Source: Erythrobacter donghaensis (lineage in GTDB: Bacteria > Pseudomonadota > Alphaproteobacteria > Sphingomonadales > Sphingomonadaceae). From it: 64,000 nucleotides of DNA. A program made the position numbers and the translations under genes. The notes beneath the pieces are model-generated. The model searched no databases, was not told where the DNA came from, and worked only from the letters and a program-made list of their open reading frames with translations. Shown piece after piece: positions 42,916 through 52,012 of the stretch; the stretch's first letter is position 1; every line of letters begins with the position of its first letter. The DNA lies in contig NZ_LSJS01000099.1 in the NCBI RefSeq assembly GCF_001557325.1, forward strand, positions 1 to 64,000, read 5' to 3'.

Positions 42916-45072
42916 TCAGATGATCTCCTCCTGGTCGACCGCGAAGGGCTTGCCGGGGAAGGGTCGGCGCGAACCGAACAGCACGTCCACCGCCCCGCTC
43001 GGCGCGCGGAAGGGATAGAGCTCGCCATTGGGCCGCGCCGGCCGCGGATTGACGGCGTAGGTCAGGATCGCCTTGCCGTTGTAGTCCATGATCGAGATGA
43101 AGGGCGTGTTCACCGCCAGTCCCGGCCCGCGCCCGCCGAAGCCGCCCTGGTTGAACGAGACCGATCCCGTGACCGGATCGACCAGCCGGCTGTCGGTGAA
43201 GCTGTATTGCACGTCGCCCGTGGGCCAGGCGAAGGTGATGCGGCGGTCCCCCCGGCTGACCAGCCACAGATCGTCCGATGCGGTCGAGGTGGCGTTGACC
43301 TGCGCGAAGTTCGGGTTGCGACCGGCGGCGAAGCTGAACAGCGGGGTCGCCGACACGGTCTTGCCCACCGGCGAAGTCGGGAAGGTCAGCCCCTGCACGT
43401 TGAACCCGCGCACCGTCCCGTCCATCGAGGCCACGAAGGCGCGGCTGCGGGCGAGATAGCGCTCGGGCTCGACCCCGGACCAGTTCTCGCGCGGGGAGCG
43501 CCGGACATATTCGAAATATTCGAGGCTGCGGGTGTTGATGTAGCCATTGGCCATGATCCCGGCGCTGACGCCGGTCGGCTGCGGCATGCTCAGCGTGGTC
43601 GTCACCACCGGACGCTGGCCGGGCTCGGCGGCGAAGCTGAACGGGAACTTCGCCCCGTCGGTCAGCGAGGTGTCGAGCGTGCGGTTGAAGTTCGCCTGCG
43701 TGGTCAGGTAGAGATCGCGGTAGTGCTGGTAGAGCGGCGTCATGTCGACGAAGCTCACCCGCCCTTCCGCACGCGATGCGACCACGGCATAGCCGCCCGA
43801 GGCCAGCTGGTGCCACATGACATCGCCCGCCGGATAGACCTGATTCACGCCCCGCCACAGATCGCGTACCGACTGCCGCGACAGATCGCCGCGCGCCGGA
43901 TCGTCATTGTTTCCGAAGCCGCGCGTGTTCTGGAGATAGAGGTTGTTCGACACATCGAGGCTCGTCGGCGCGGCGAAGGGCAGGTCGACGAAGCCCAGCA
44001 GCTTCATCCCCCGGTTCGTCCATGCCCCGGGCGTGCCCCAATACCAGCGGGTGTTCTGCGTCTGGCTCGGGCTGCCGACCGCCATCTGCCGCGGTCGCAG
44101 CGCGATGAAGGCGAGCTTTCCGGTCACCGTGTTGGTGTCCCAGATGCTCACCACGAGGAACTCGTTGTAGGGGGTCACCGCCATCGCCGTGGGAACCATG
44201 CCCGCAGGCAGGCGGATGCCGGCCGGATCGAAGAATTCGGGTGCCGAATTGCCCACGACCGTCGGCAGGATCGTCCCGTCGCGGAAGGCGGCAAAGCCGA
44301 CCTGGCTCGAATTGGCGCGGCCGCGTGCGATCGCGGTGGGCACCAGCGGGAGGTCAGGGCGACGGCTGGCGACCGCCTCGCGCACCTGCGGGTTGGCGCG
44401 CGCGGCAATGTTGTTGCGCACCCAGAAATCGCCGTCCCACTGGCCGAACATCCGCATGCACAGCCCGCCCGAGGGCTCGAACACGAGCCCGTCGGCGCCC
44501 TTGAAGTTGCCGACGCCGAAGCGGAAGTCGGGATCATTGGGATTGTCGGGCAGGTAGGCGAAGGCCCCGCCCACCAGCCACGCCGGCCCCTCCATGCCGC
44601 GCTCCCGCGCCTCCTGGTCGCTGCGCGGCAGGTTGGCGGGCGCGGCGCACTTGGCGCGTTCCGTCGGGTTGTTCTCGGCGAAGGTGCCGAAGGGCCACAG
44701 GCCGAAGCCGCTGGTCTGATCCGGCCCCCACAGCTGCGGCGCGGTGTTCGTCGCATTGCCGAAATCCGCCGCGGTCGGGTCGAGGCGGTAGTCCATGATC
44801 TCGGCGGTGTTGTAGTTGTTCGCGACGCGCACGTATTCGTCACGGTTGATCGTGCCGTTGGCGTTGATGATCAGCTCGCGCCATTGCCCGATCTGGCGAT
44901 CGCCGAGGGCGACGGGCGAGGGCGTGGGCGTCGGCGTCGGGGTGGGTGTCACGCCGGTTGCGGGCGGAGCGCCCCCTTCATCCCCTCCGCCGCAAGCGGC
45001 GAGCAGCAGGCAAGCAGCCAGAGCGCCGACGATACCGCGAGCGCGCGGCGGGCGAATTGTGCGTTTGGTCAT
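42916..45072 (-). CDS. large lipoprotein of unknown function, probably beta-propeller-like
   Basis: 718-aa exported protein. The signal peptide has lipobox LLLAAC (Cys27), then GGG and a (TP)n spacer. The mature part alternates short beta-strand-like segments with Asp/Gly/Asn-rich turns (AVTPYNEFLVVSIWDTNTVTGKLAFIAL, DDLWLVSRGDRRITFAWPTGDVQYSFTDS, SIMDYNGKAILTYAV). This is compatible with a quinoprotein- or YncE-like propeller. No haem motif. The start at 45072 keeps the signal peptide; residues upstream in the same frame are excluded. Followed by the monohaem lipoprotein. Substrate and partner unknown. Confidence 0.78.
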   Translation of the reverse strand: MTKRTIRPPRARGIVGALAACLLLAACGGGDEGGAPPATGVTPTPTPTPTPSPVALGDRQIGQWRELIINANGTINRDEYVRVANNYNTAEIMDYRLDPTAADFGNATNTAPQLWGPDQTSGFGLWPFGTFAENNPTERAKCAAPANLPRSDQEARERGMEGPAWLVGGAFAYLPDNPNDPDFRFGVGNFKGADGLVFEPSGGLCMRMFGQWDGDFWVRNNIAARANPQVREAVASRRPDLPLVPTAIARGRANSSQVGFAAFRDGTILPTVVGNSAPEFFDPAGIRLPAGMVPTAMAVTPYNEFLVVSIWDTNTVTGKLAFIALRPRQMAVGSPSQTQNTRWYWGTPGAWTNRGMKLLGFVDLPFAAPTSLDVSNNLYLQNTRGFGNNDDPARGDLSRQSVRDLWRGVNQVYPAGDVMWHQLASGGYAVVASRAEGRVSFVDMTPLYQHYRDLYLTTQANFNRTLDTSLTDGAKFPFSFAAEPGQRPVVTTTLSMPQPTGVSAGIMANGYINTRSLEYFEYVRRSPRENWSGVEPERYLARSRAFVASMDGTVRGFNVQGLTFPTSPVGKTVSATPLFSFAAGRNPNFAQVNATSTASDDLWLVSRGDRRITFAWPTGDVQYSFTDSRLVDPVTGSVSFNQGGFGGRGPGLAVNTPFISIMDYNGKAILTYAVNPRPARPNGELYPFRAPSGAVDVLFGSRRPFPGKPFAVDQEEII

Positions 45073-45626
45073 CCATGGTCCCCTAAAGCCCGACGTGAGC
45101 CGCGCAAAAATCCCGATTTCAGGGATAACATCGGGTAAATGCAGCAATTAAAGCGCAATATTTTGAAAGGGCTGGTTGCAGCGAATTAACCATCGCATGA
45201 CCCCGAGGCGGTCGCCGCGGCATGCCGCGGGGGCGTGTCGCGGTGCAGGCGGTAACGGTGTTTCCGGCACCCCGAAGCGCTCTTGTCATTGCCGGTCGAT
45301 CCGGTTCGCACGGCGCGCGATGCGCGAATCAGCCCCGGCCCCCGTTCGGCGGCGACCGGCCGGCCAGCCGCCTGCACGTGCGGGCGCGACGGCGCTGCAA
45401 GTGCGAAATGTGGCCGCAATGGGGCAAAAACGGTTGCCCCGCGCGCAAAGATCGTTCAATGCCGATCCACGGGCCTCCCACGTCGGAATCACGGGGGCGC
45501 ATGCCCTTCGCGCAGGGGCATGCCCGGGGCAGGCAGCCGGGGGTGCGCGACAGACCATGTGTTTCGGCCCAGCGTTCCGGTTGGACGTTCCGCCCGCGTC
45601 GTCCAGGCTTCAGGAGGACTGAGAAC
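45073..45626. other. 554-bp intergenic region between the lipoprotein pair and the glycosyltransferase operon
   Basis: No convincing gene. The first ~120 bp are A/T-rich relative to the window and probably hold the promoter of the minus-strand lipoprotein genes. An 8-bp inverted repeat GCATGCCC/GGGCATGC brackets a 9-nt loop near 45499-45523. Several short frames are open, but only by G/C bias. AGGAGG at 45612-45617 is the ribosome-binding site of the next gene. Confidence 0.6.
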
Positions 45627-46667
45627 TTGCAGCTTCCGCACCATCTTCCCGGCTCGATCGAGCTGTCCATCGTCATCCCGGTCTACAACGAGGAAGCCGG
45701 GCTCGATGCGCTGATCGCGCGCGTCACCGCGGCCGCGCATGCCCAGTTCGGCGAGCGCTATGAGTTCATCCTCGTCAATGACGGGTCGAAGGACGGCAGC
45801 TGGAACGCGATCTGTCAGCACGCCGACCATGATCCGCGCATCGTCGCGATCAACCTCTCGCGCAACCACGGGCACCAGCTGGCGCTGACCGCAGGGCTCA
45901 ATCACGTGCGCGGCGACATCATCTTCGTGCTCGATGCCGACCTGCAGGACCCGCCCGAGCTGCTCGGGCCGATGCTCGAACAGCTGCGGCAGGGCTATGA
46001 CGTGGTCTATGGCCAGCGCACCAAGCGCCACGGCGAGACCGCCTTCAAGCGCGGCACCGCATCGCTGTTCTACCGCACGCTCGCCAGCATGGTCGACACC
46101 CACATCCCGCGCGACACCGGCGATTTCCGCCTGATGACGCGCCGGGTGGTCGACCAATTGAACGCCATGCCGGAACGCTACCGCTTCATCCGCGGGCTGG
46201 TGAGCTACATCGGCTTCAACCAGATCGCCTTTCCCTATGAACGCGACGCGCGCTTTGCGGGCGAGACCCACTACCCCTTGCGCAAGATGCTCGCGCTGGC
46301 GGTGGATGCGGTCACGAGCTTCTCGGTCGTTCCGCTGCGCTTCGCCTCGCATCTCGGCATGCTGTTCGGGCTTGCGGGCCTGGTCTCGCTGGTCGGCATC
46401 CTGTGGGTGTGGCTGGCGGGCGGCACGGTGCAGGGCTGGGCAAGCCTAGCCGCGCTGACGCTCATCATGGGCTCGGTGCAGCTGCTGGTGCTCGGCGTGT
46501 TCGGCGAATATCTCGGCCGCATGTACATGGAGGGCAAGAGCCGTCCGCTGTTCATCATCTCCGAAGTGCGCCGCCACCCGATCGCCGCCAACGAGGAACC
46601 GGCCGACTTGGCTGAGGGCGGCACGATCGAAACCAAGCGCAGCGAGGGCATCCGTGTCGCAGGCTGA
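45627..46667 (+). CDS. family 2 glycosyltransferase with C-terminal membrane helices (GtrB/DPM1-like)
   Basis: 346-aa membrane-attached GT2. SIVIPVYNEEAGLDALI and VLDADLQDPPELL supply the nucleotide-sugar site (DAD), and RDTGDFRLMTRR the acceptor side. Two C-terminal transmembrane helices follow (residues about 245-270, 280-305). This is the GtrB/ArnC/DPM1 type that charges polyprenyl phosphate with a sugar. The TTG at 45627 is chosen because AGGAGG lies 9 bp upstream; the frame is open further but the added residues have no GT2 similarity. With the GtrA-like protein and a polytopic protein it probably modifies an envelope glycan. Confidence 0.88.
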   Translation: MQLPHHLPGSIELSIVIPVYNEEAGLDALIARVTAAAHAQFGERYEFILVNDGSKDGSWNAICQHADHDPRIVAINLSRNHGHQLALTAGLNHVRGDIIFVLDADLQDPPELLGPMLEQLRQGYDVVYGQRTKRHGETAFKRGTASLFYRTLASMVDTHIPRDTGDFRLMTRRVVDQLNAMPERYRFIRGLVSYIGFNQIAFPYERDARFAGETHYPLRKMLALAVDAVTSFSVVPLRFASHLGMLFGLAGLVSLVGILWVWLAGGTVQGWASLAALTLIMGSVQLLVLGVFGEYLGRMYMEGKSRPLFIISEVRRHPIAANEEPADLAEGGTIETKRSEGIRVAG

Positions 46668-47343
46668 ATTCGACGCCTATGTTGACGAATATGACGCCCA
46701 GCACGCCCAATCGGTCAAGCTGAGCGGGGAAGACCCGGAGTTCTTCGCCGAATACAAGGCGAAGGAGGCCGCGCGCGCGATGGCGGCGGCGGGCCTCGCG
46801 CCGCAGCGGATCATGGATTTCGGCGCGGGGCGGGGCAATTGCATCGCCCACCTGCAGCGCGCATTCCCCGAGGCGGCAGTGACCGCGCTCGACGTGTCCT
46901 CGCGCTCGCTGACGCATTGCGCCGCACGTGCGATCCGCCCGCTCGAGACGGTGTGCTACGATGGCCAGACCCTGCCCTTCGCGGATGCGAGCTTCGACCT
47001 CGTCTTCACCGCCTGCGTGTTCCACCACATCCCGGCCGAAGACCACATCCGCCTGCTCGCCGAGATCCGCCGCACGCTGACCCCCAAGGGGCGGTTCGTG
47101 CTGTTCGAGCACAACCCCTGGAACCCGCTCACCCGCCATGCAGTGGCGACCTGCCCCTTTGACGTGAACGCCGTGCTGATCAGCGCGCCCGAAATGCGCC
47201 GCCGCTTCCGCGCGGCGGGATTCGAGGACATCGACCTCAAGTGGACGCTGTTCTTCCCCGCCTTCGCCGCGCCCCTGCGCCCGCTCGAGGCGGGGCTCGG
47301 CTGGCTGCCGCTGGGCGCGCAATACCGCCTGCTCGCGCGCTGA
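46654..47343 (+). CDS. class I SAM-dependent methyltransferase
   Basis: 229-aa methyltransferase with the SAM motif IMDFGAGRGNCIAHLQ, the second-strand region TALDVSSRSL, and the post-II region LPFADASFDLVFTACVFHHI. GTG 46654 overlaps the glycosyltransferase gene by 14 bp, so translation is coupled. Its target is unknown; the operon suggests a lipid or sugar intermediate. Confidence 0.87.
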   Translation: MSQAEFDAYVDEYDAQHAQSVKLSGEDPEFFAEYKAKEAARAMAAAGLAPQRIMDFGAGRGNCIAHLQRAFPEAAVTALDVSSRSLTHCAARAIRPLETVCYDGQTLPFADASFDLVFTACVFHHIPAEDHIRLLAEIRRTLTPKGRFVLFEHNPWNPLTRHAVATCPFDVNAVLISAPEMRRRFRAAGFEDIDLKWTLFFPAFAAPLRPLEAGLGWLPLGAQYRLLAR

Positions 47344-47357
47344 GGGGCCCCGACACC

Positions 47358-47741
47358 ATGCTTGCCCGCCTGCTGCGTTTCGGGCTGACCGGCCTTGCCA
47401 ATTCGGCGGTGGGCTGGGCGGTGATCTTCGGCGGGCTGTGGGCCGGGATGAGCGGGCTTGCCGCCAATGCGGCGGGCTACGCTGTCGGCCTGGTGCTGTC
47501 CTTCACCTTGAACCGCCGCTTCGTCTTCGGGGTGACGGGCAAGGTCCGCGCGGGCGAGGTGCTGCGCTTCCTTGCCGCCTTCGCGATCGCCTACGGCGTC
47601 AACGTGGCGGTGCTGCTCGCCGCGCAGGGCGTGCTCGGCGAGGGCAGTCCGCTGGCGCAGTTGCCCGCGATCGGCGCCTATATCGTGATCTTCTTTCTCC
47701 TTTCCCAGTTCGTCGTCTTCAGGCCTGCATCATCCGAATGA
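47358..47741 (+). CDS. GtrA family membrane protein
   Basis: 127-aa protein with four transmembrane helices (RLLRFGLTGLANSAVGWAVIFGGL, LSFTLNRRFVF and others) matching GtrA/DPMS, which is thought to flip or anchor polyprenyl-phosphate sugars made by the partner GT2. The ATG at 47358 is 15 bp after the methyltransferase. Its stop overlaps the next gene by 4 bp. Confidence 0.9.
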   Translation: MLARLLRFGLTGLANSAVGWAVIFGGLWAGMSGLAANAAGYAVGLVLSFTLNRRFVFGVTGKVRAGEVLRFLAAFAIAYGVNVAVLLAAQGVLGEGSPLAQLPAIGAYIVIFFLLSQFVVFRPASSE

Positions 47742-49300
47742 GCCCCGCCACTCCCGAGCCCATCGTGCCGCTGGGCGGCACGCGGCAGCCGCTGTTCGGC
47801 CTGCTCGACCGCTGGTGGGCGATCGCGCTCGCCTGCCTGATCGCGCTCGCCCCGCTGCTGGTGGTGGGGATCGCCCCGCTGACCGACCTTTACGGCCATC
47901 TCGGTCGCCACGCGGTGCAGACCGAACTCGCCCAGCGTCCGGGCCTCCAGCCCTTCTTCAGCTACGAATGGAAGCTGATCGGCAATCTGGGCGGGGACAT
48001 TCTGGTCGAGCTGTTCCACCCGCTGTTCGGGGTCGAGGGCGCGGTCAGGGCGACGGTGATGGTCACGCAGGCGCTCGGCGCGCTCGGCATCGTGCTGGTG
48101 AGCCGCGCCGTGCACGGCCGTGTCACGCCCTTCGCGCTCGCCGCGATCCCGCTGCTCTACGGCTTTCCCTTCAACTACGGCTTCATCAACTACACGCTGA
48201 GCATGGCGCTGGCGCTGCTGGCCTACGCGGCGTGGCTGGGCCTGCGCCGCACGGGCCGTGAGGGGCTGGCGGCGCTGTGGCTGGGGGTGGCCGGAGCGGC
48301 CATCTGGGTCGCGCACACCTATGGTTGGGCGTTCCTCGGCCTGCTTGCCGGATCGACCATGCTGGCCGAGGTGTGGACCGCGCGGAAGCATCCGCTGCGC
48401 GCGGCCGGGCGCATCCTTGCCGCATGCTGGCCGCTGCTGATTCCGATCGTGCCGATGGTGATCTGGCGCGCGGAAAGCTCGGGCGCGGCGATTTCGGGCT
48501 GGGCCTGGCAGTTCAAGCTCGTCTGGCTGCTTTCCGCCTTGCGCACCTATTGGCGCGATTTCGACATGGCCTCGCTCGCCGTGCTGGCGGTGCTGCTCGG
48601 CTGGGCGCTGGCGTCGCAGGCGGTGCGGTTCGACCGCGCGACGGGGATCGCGGCGCTGCTGTGCCTCGTGTTCTTCCTGGCCCTGCCGTTCCGGGTGTTC
48701 GGATCGGCCTTCGCCGACATGCGGCTGCTGCCCTATGCGCTGGCGCTGGCGCTGGTGGCGATCGGGGCGGGGAAGCCGGGGGCGAAGGCATGGCTGGTGG
48801 CGGGTACGCTCGCACTCGCCTTCTTCGGGGTGCGGATGGCGACCACGACCATCGCCTTCGCGCGGCAGGACGCGCTGGTGCAGGCCGCGCTTCCGGCGCT
48901 GGAGCGCATGCCCAAGGGCGCGCGGGTCGCGTTCTTCTCGGTCAAGCCGTGCCGCACGCGCTGGGCGCTCGCCCCGCTCGATCACCTCGCAGGCGCGGCG
49001 ATGGCGCGGCGCGATGCCTTCGTCAACGACCAGTGGCAGCAGCCGGGGGTGAACCCGCTGAAGGTGCGCTACCCGGCGGCCGAGCCCTTCGTGCGCGATC
49101 CCTCGCACCTGGTGGTGCGCGAGGATTGCATGGAAACCCGCTCGCGCGTCAGGCTCTCGACCGCGCTCGCCCGCCTGCCGCGCGGCGCCTTCACCCACAT
49201 CTGGATCGTCGGCGAGATCCCGAAGACGGTCACCCCGCCGCCGGGCTTCGTGGAAGTGCCCGACGCGGGCAGCGGGCGGCTCTACGCCGCCGCGCGATAG
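47738..49300 (+). CDS. polytopic membrane protein, putative GT-C-like glycosyltransferase
   Basis: 520-aa protein with about ten transmembrane helices and a C-terminal soluble domain from about residue 390 (ALERMPKGARVAFFSVKPC...). An acidic pair (PLTDLYGHLGRHA) follows the first helix, as in GT-C transferases that use polyprenyl-phosphate sugars. I recognise no precise family. The ATGA overlap with gtrA and operon order GT2-methyltransferase-GtrA-this protein fit a GtrABC-type glycan modification unit, with this as the transferase. That role is inference. Confidence 0.75.
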   Translation: MSPATPEPIVPLGGTRQPLFGLLDRWWAIALACLIALAPLLVVGIAPLTDLYGHLGRHAVQTELAQRPGLQPFFSYEWKLIGNLGGDILVELFHPLFGVEGAVRATVMVTQALGALGIVLVSRAVHGRVTPFALAAIPLLYGFPFNYGFINYTLSMALALLAYAAWLGLRRTGREGLAALWLGVAGAAIWVAHTYGWAFLGLLAGSTMLAEVWTARKHPLRAAGRILAACWPLLIPIVPMVIWRAESSGAAISGWAWQFKLVWLLSALRTYWRDFDMASLAVLAVLLGWALASQAVRFDRATGIAALLCLVFFLALPFRVFGSAFADMRLLPYALALALVAIGAGKPGAKAWLVAGTLALAFFGVRMATTTIAFARQDALVQAALPALERMPKGARVAFFSVKPCRTRWALAPLDHLAGAAMARRDAFVNDQWQQPGVNPLKVRYPAAEPFVRDPSHLVVREDCMETRSRVRLSTALARLPRGAFTHIWIVGEIPKTVTPPPGFVEVPDAGSGRLYAAAR

Positions 49301-51006
49301 CCGCTGCCGCGCACCAGCTTGCCCGGGCGCGCGCCGGTGCTTGCGTCGCCGCGGCGGATCACTTCGCCCGCGACGATGGTAGCCTCGTAGCCGCTCGCGC
49401 GCTGATGCAGGCGGCGGCCGCCGGCGGGCAGATCGCGCACCACTTCGGGCAGGTGCAGGGTGAGGCGGTCGAGGTCGATCACGTTCACGTCTGCGCGCCC
49501 GCCCGGGCGAAGCGTCCCCCGATCGGTGAACCCCACCGCGCGCGCCGCCTTGGCGCCAAGCATGTGCACTGCCTCGGCAAGGCCGAGCTGTAGCGGCCCC
49601 TGCTGCTGCACGAACTGCGTCAGCAGGTAGGTCGAATAGCTCGCATCGCAGATCGCCCCGTAATGCGCCCCGCCATCGCCGAGGCCGGGGACGCAGTAGG
49701 GGTGGCGCAGCATCTCGTGCGCGCTGGCGAGGCTGGCGTTCTCGTAATTGCCGAGCGCGGCGAGGAACAGCCCGCGCCCCTCGGTGGCGAGCAGCCGGTC
49801 ATAGGCGACCTCCTGCGGGCTGCAGCCCCGCGCCGCCGCCTGCCCGGCCATGCTCATATGCGCGGGCGGGGCATAGTCGGGCGGGTTGTCGAGCGGGAAC
49901 AGCCAGCGCCAGTTGCGGGCGAGTTCGTTGAAGGGGTGGCCCGGCGTGAAGTCCTCGGACAGCAGCGCCGCACGCAAGCCCGGATCGCGCATCGCCGCGA
50001 CTTGCTCCGGGATCGGCAGGCGCGCAATCTTCGCCCATGACGGGCACAGCACGAAGGGATGCACTGTCAGCTCGAGACCCGCGATCAGCCCGATCGGGCG
50101 CGGCATGACCTGCGCGTGGGCGACGCCGCCGGAAGCGTTGGTCGCCTCGAGCATCTCGAGCACCCGCCGCCAGCGCGGCGGCGCGTCATTGCCCGAGGCG
50201 AGGGTGAAGGTCGCCGGTCGGCCCGATGCGGCGATGACCCGCTCGATCACCCGGTATTCCCTGTCCCACCCGACGAAGGCGTCGAGCACCACCTGGAACG
50301 TCCCCGCGCCCGCATCCTTCATGCCGCTGGTGATGGCTTCAAGCTCGGCAATGTCGGTGTCAAAGGTGGGTATTGCCTCGCCATTGGCGGTCTTGTGGAT
50401 CGACAGGCGCGAGGTGGCAAAGCCCAGCGCGCCCGCCCGCATGGCGTCGGCGGTCAGTCGCCGCATCATCGCGAGTTCGTCGGCGGTTGCCGGCTCGCGC
50501 TTTGCGCCCCGCTCGCCCATGGCGTAGACCCGCAAGGGCGAGTGCGGGAGATAGGCGGCAACGTCGATGTCGCGCTTTCCGGCGGCGACCTTGTCGAGAT
50601 ATTCGGGGAAGGTCTCCCAGTCCCAGCCGAGCCCCTCGGTCATCACCACGCCGGGGATGTCCTCGACCCCCTCCATCACGTTGATGAGCATGTCGTGATC
50701 GGCTTTGCGGCAGGGCGCGAAGCCGACGCCGCAATTGCCCATCACCGCGGTGGTGACGCCGTGCGAAGACGAGGGCGAGAGCTCCTCGGCCCAGATGCAC
50801 TGGCCATCGTAATGCGTGTGGACGTCGATGAAGCCGGGGGTGACGATCTTGCCGCGCGCGTCGATTTCCTCGGCCCCGCGCCCGCTCACGCTGCCCAGCA
50901 TCGCGATGCGTCCCCCGGCGATCGCGACGTCGCCCTCGATCAGATCGCCGCCCGTCCCGTCGGCGATGGTGCCGCTGCGGATCACCAAGTCGTATTCGGC
51001 TGCCAT
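49282..51006 (-). CDS. N-acyl-D-amino-acid deacylase / amidohydrolase family 3
   Basis: 574-aa TIM-barrel metal-dependent hydrolase. YDLVIRSGTIADGTGGDLIEGDVAIAGGRIAMLG is the N-terminal beta-sandwich, TPGFIDVHTHYDGQ the metal-binding HxH motif, and GDGGAHYGAICDAS the late Asp/His region. Similar to D-aminoacylases. The ATG at 51006 has GGAG 9 bp upstream; residues upstream in the frame are excluded. Its 3' end overlaps the polytopic protein gene by 19 bp in antisense. Substrate not certain. Confidence 0.87.
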   Translation of the reverse strand: MAAEYDLVIRSGTIADGTGGDLIEGDVAIAGGRIAMLGSVSGRGAEEIDARGKIVTPGFIDVHTHYDGQCIWAEELSPSSSHGVTTAVMGNCGVGFAPCRKADHDMLINVMEGVEDIPGVVMTEGLGWDWETFPEYLDKVAAGKRDIDVAAYLPHSPLRVYAMGERGAKREPATADELAMMRRLTADAMRAGALGFATSRLSIHKTANGEAIPTFDTDIAELEAITSGMKDAGAGTFQVVLDAFVGWDREYRVIERVIAASGRPATFTLASGNDAPPRWRRVLEMLEATNASGGVAHAQVMPRPIGLIAGLELTVHPFVLCPSWAKIARLPIPEQVAAMRDPGLRAALLSEDFTPGHPFNELARNWRWLFPLDNPPDYAPPAHMSMAGQAAARGCSPQEVAYDRLLATEGRGLFLAALGNYENASLASAHEMLRHPYCVPGLGDGGAHYGAICDASYSTYLLTQFVQQQGPLQLGLAEAVHMLGAKAARAVGFTDRGTLRPGGRADVNVIDLDRLTLHLPEVVRDLPAGGRRLHQRASGYEATIVAGEVIRRGDASTGARPGKLVRGSGYRAAA

Positions 51007-51115
51007 CGGCTGCGCTCCTCTCTCCGCCGCGAATGATGCGCGCGGATGCTGGGGCGGGCAAGGGGGAGCGGCAACTCGCACTTTTGCGCCCGGGCGCGCC
51101 GCGCTAGGGTAGGGC

Positions 51116-52012
51116 ATGACCGAGGCCCCTGCACCCCCGCGCCGCATCGCCCTGGCCGGGGCGAGCGGGACAATCGGCTCGGCGGTGCTGCGGCGGCTCG
51201 AGGCGGAGGGGCACACGGTGACCACCGTCCCGCGCGCCGCGCTCGCCGATCCCGATGCCCTCGCTGCGGTCATGGCCGGGGCCCAGCCGGAGGTGATCAT
51301 ATCCTGCATCGCCTCGCGATCGGGGGCGCCCAGGGATGCGCTCGCGGTCGATTACGATATGAATATCAAACTTTTGGACGGGGCCGTGGCGGCAGGAGTG
51401 GAGCACTTCATCCTGCTCTCCGCGATCTGCGTGCAGAAACCGCTGCTGGCCTTCCAGCACGCCAAGCTGAAGTTCGAGGCCGAGCTGCAAGCGAGCGGGA
51501 TGAGCTACACGATCGTCCGCCCGACAGCCTTTTTCAAGTCGCTCTCGGGGCAGGTCAGCCGTGTGAAAGCGGGCAAGCCCTTTCTCATATTCGGCGACGG
51601 CAACCTCACCCGCTGCAAGCCGATCAGCGACGATGATCTGGCGCGCTTCATCGCGTCGTGCATCGGCAACCCCGACGCCTTGGGCAAGGTGCTCCCCATC
51701 GGCGGCCCGGGCCCGGCTTTATCCTTGCGCGATGCAGGGGAGTTGCTGTTCGCGGCGGCGGGGAAGGCGCCGCGCTTCCGCTCGGTCAGCCCGGCGATGT
51801 TCACCTTCGCCGAGCGGGTGCTGAGCCTCGGCGCGCCCTTCTCGGGCTGGTTCGCCGAGAAGGCCGAATATGCCCGCATCGCGCGCTACTATGCGACCGA
51901 GTCGATGCTGGTGCTCGATCCTGCAACGGGAGTATATTCCGCCGACCTCACCCCCGAATACGGGAGCGAGACCCTCTCCGACTACTACCGGCGGCTGCTC
52001 GCGGAGAACTAG
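51116..52012 (+). CDS. bciA: divinyl (proto)chlorophyllide a 8-vinyl-reductase, BciA type
   Basis: 298-aa NAD(P)H-binding atypical SDR. The N-terminal GASGTIGSAVLRRL is the dinucleotide loop. The stretch QHAKLKFEAELQASGMSYTI, followed by RPTAFFKSLSGQVSRVK, GKPFLIFGDG and CKPISDDDLARFIASC, matches BciA, which reduces the C8 vinyl group of divinyl chlorophyllide during (bacterio)chlorophyll synthesis. It therefore suggests a phototrophic host. No other photosynthesis gene is in the window; it lies alone between an amidohydrolase gene (divergent) and the beta-galactosidase gene (convergent, 4-bp stop overlap). Confidence 0.85.
   Translation: MTEAPAPPRRIALAGASGTIGSAVLRRLEAEGHTVTTVPRAALADPDALAAVMAGAQPEVIISCIASRSGAPRDALAVDYDMNIKLLDGAVAAGVEHFILLSAICVQKPLLAFQHAKLKFEAELQASGMSYTIVRPTAFFKSLSGQVSRVKAGKPFLIFGDGNLTRCKPISDDDLARFIASCIGNPDALGKVLPIGGPGPALSLRDAGELLFAAAGKAPRFRSVSPAMFTFAERVLSLGAPFSGWFAEKAEYARIARYYATESMLVLDPATGVYSADLTPEYGSETLSDYYRRLLAEN

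Noticed and set aside
41024-43858. One 944-aa protein joining the haem lipoprotein to sequence upstream
   Set aside because: The upstream ~350 residues are a frame-shifted shadow of the neighbouring lipoprotein; a signal peptide with lipobox starts at 42790.
45570-45600. EcfG promoter around two GTTCC motifs
   Set aside because: No CGTT-type -10 at 16-17 nt from either GGAAC on the minus strand.
45222-45626. 135-residue N-terminal extension of the GT2 protein
   Set aside because: No similarity to GT2; TTG 45627 has a perfect AGGAGG.
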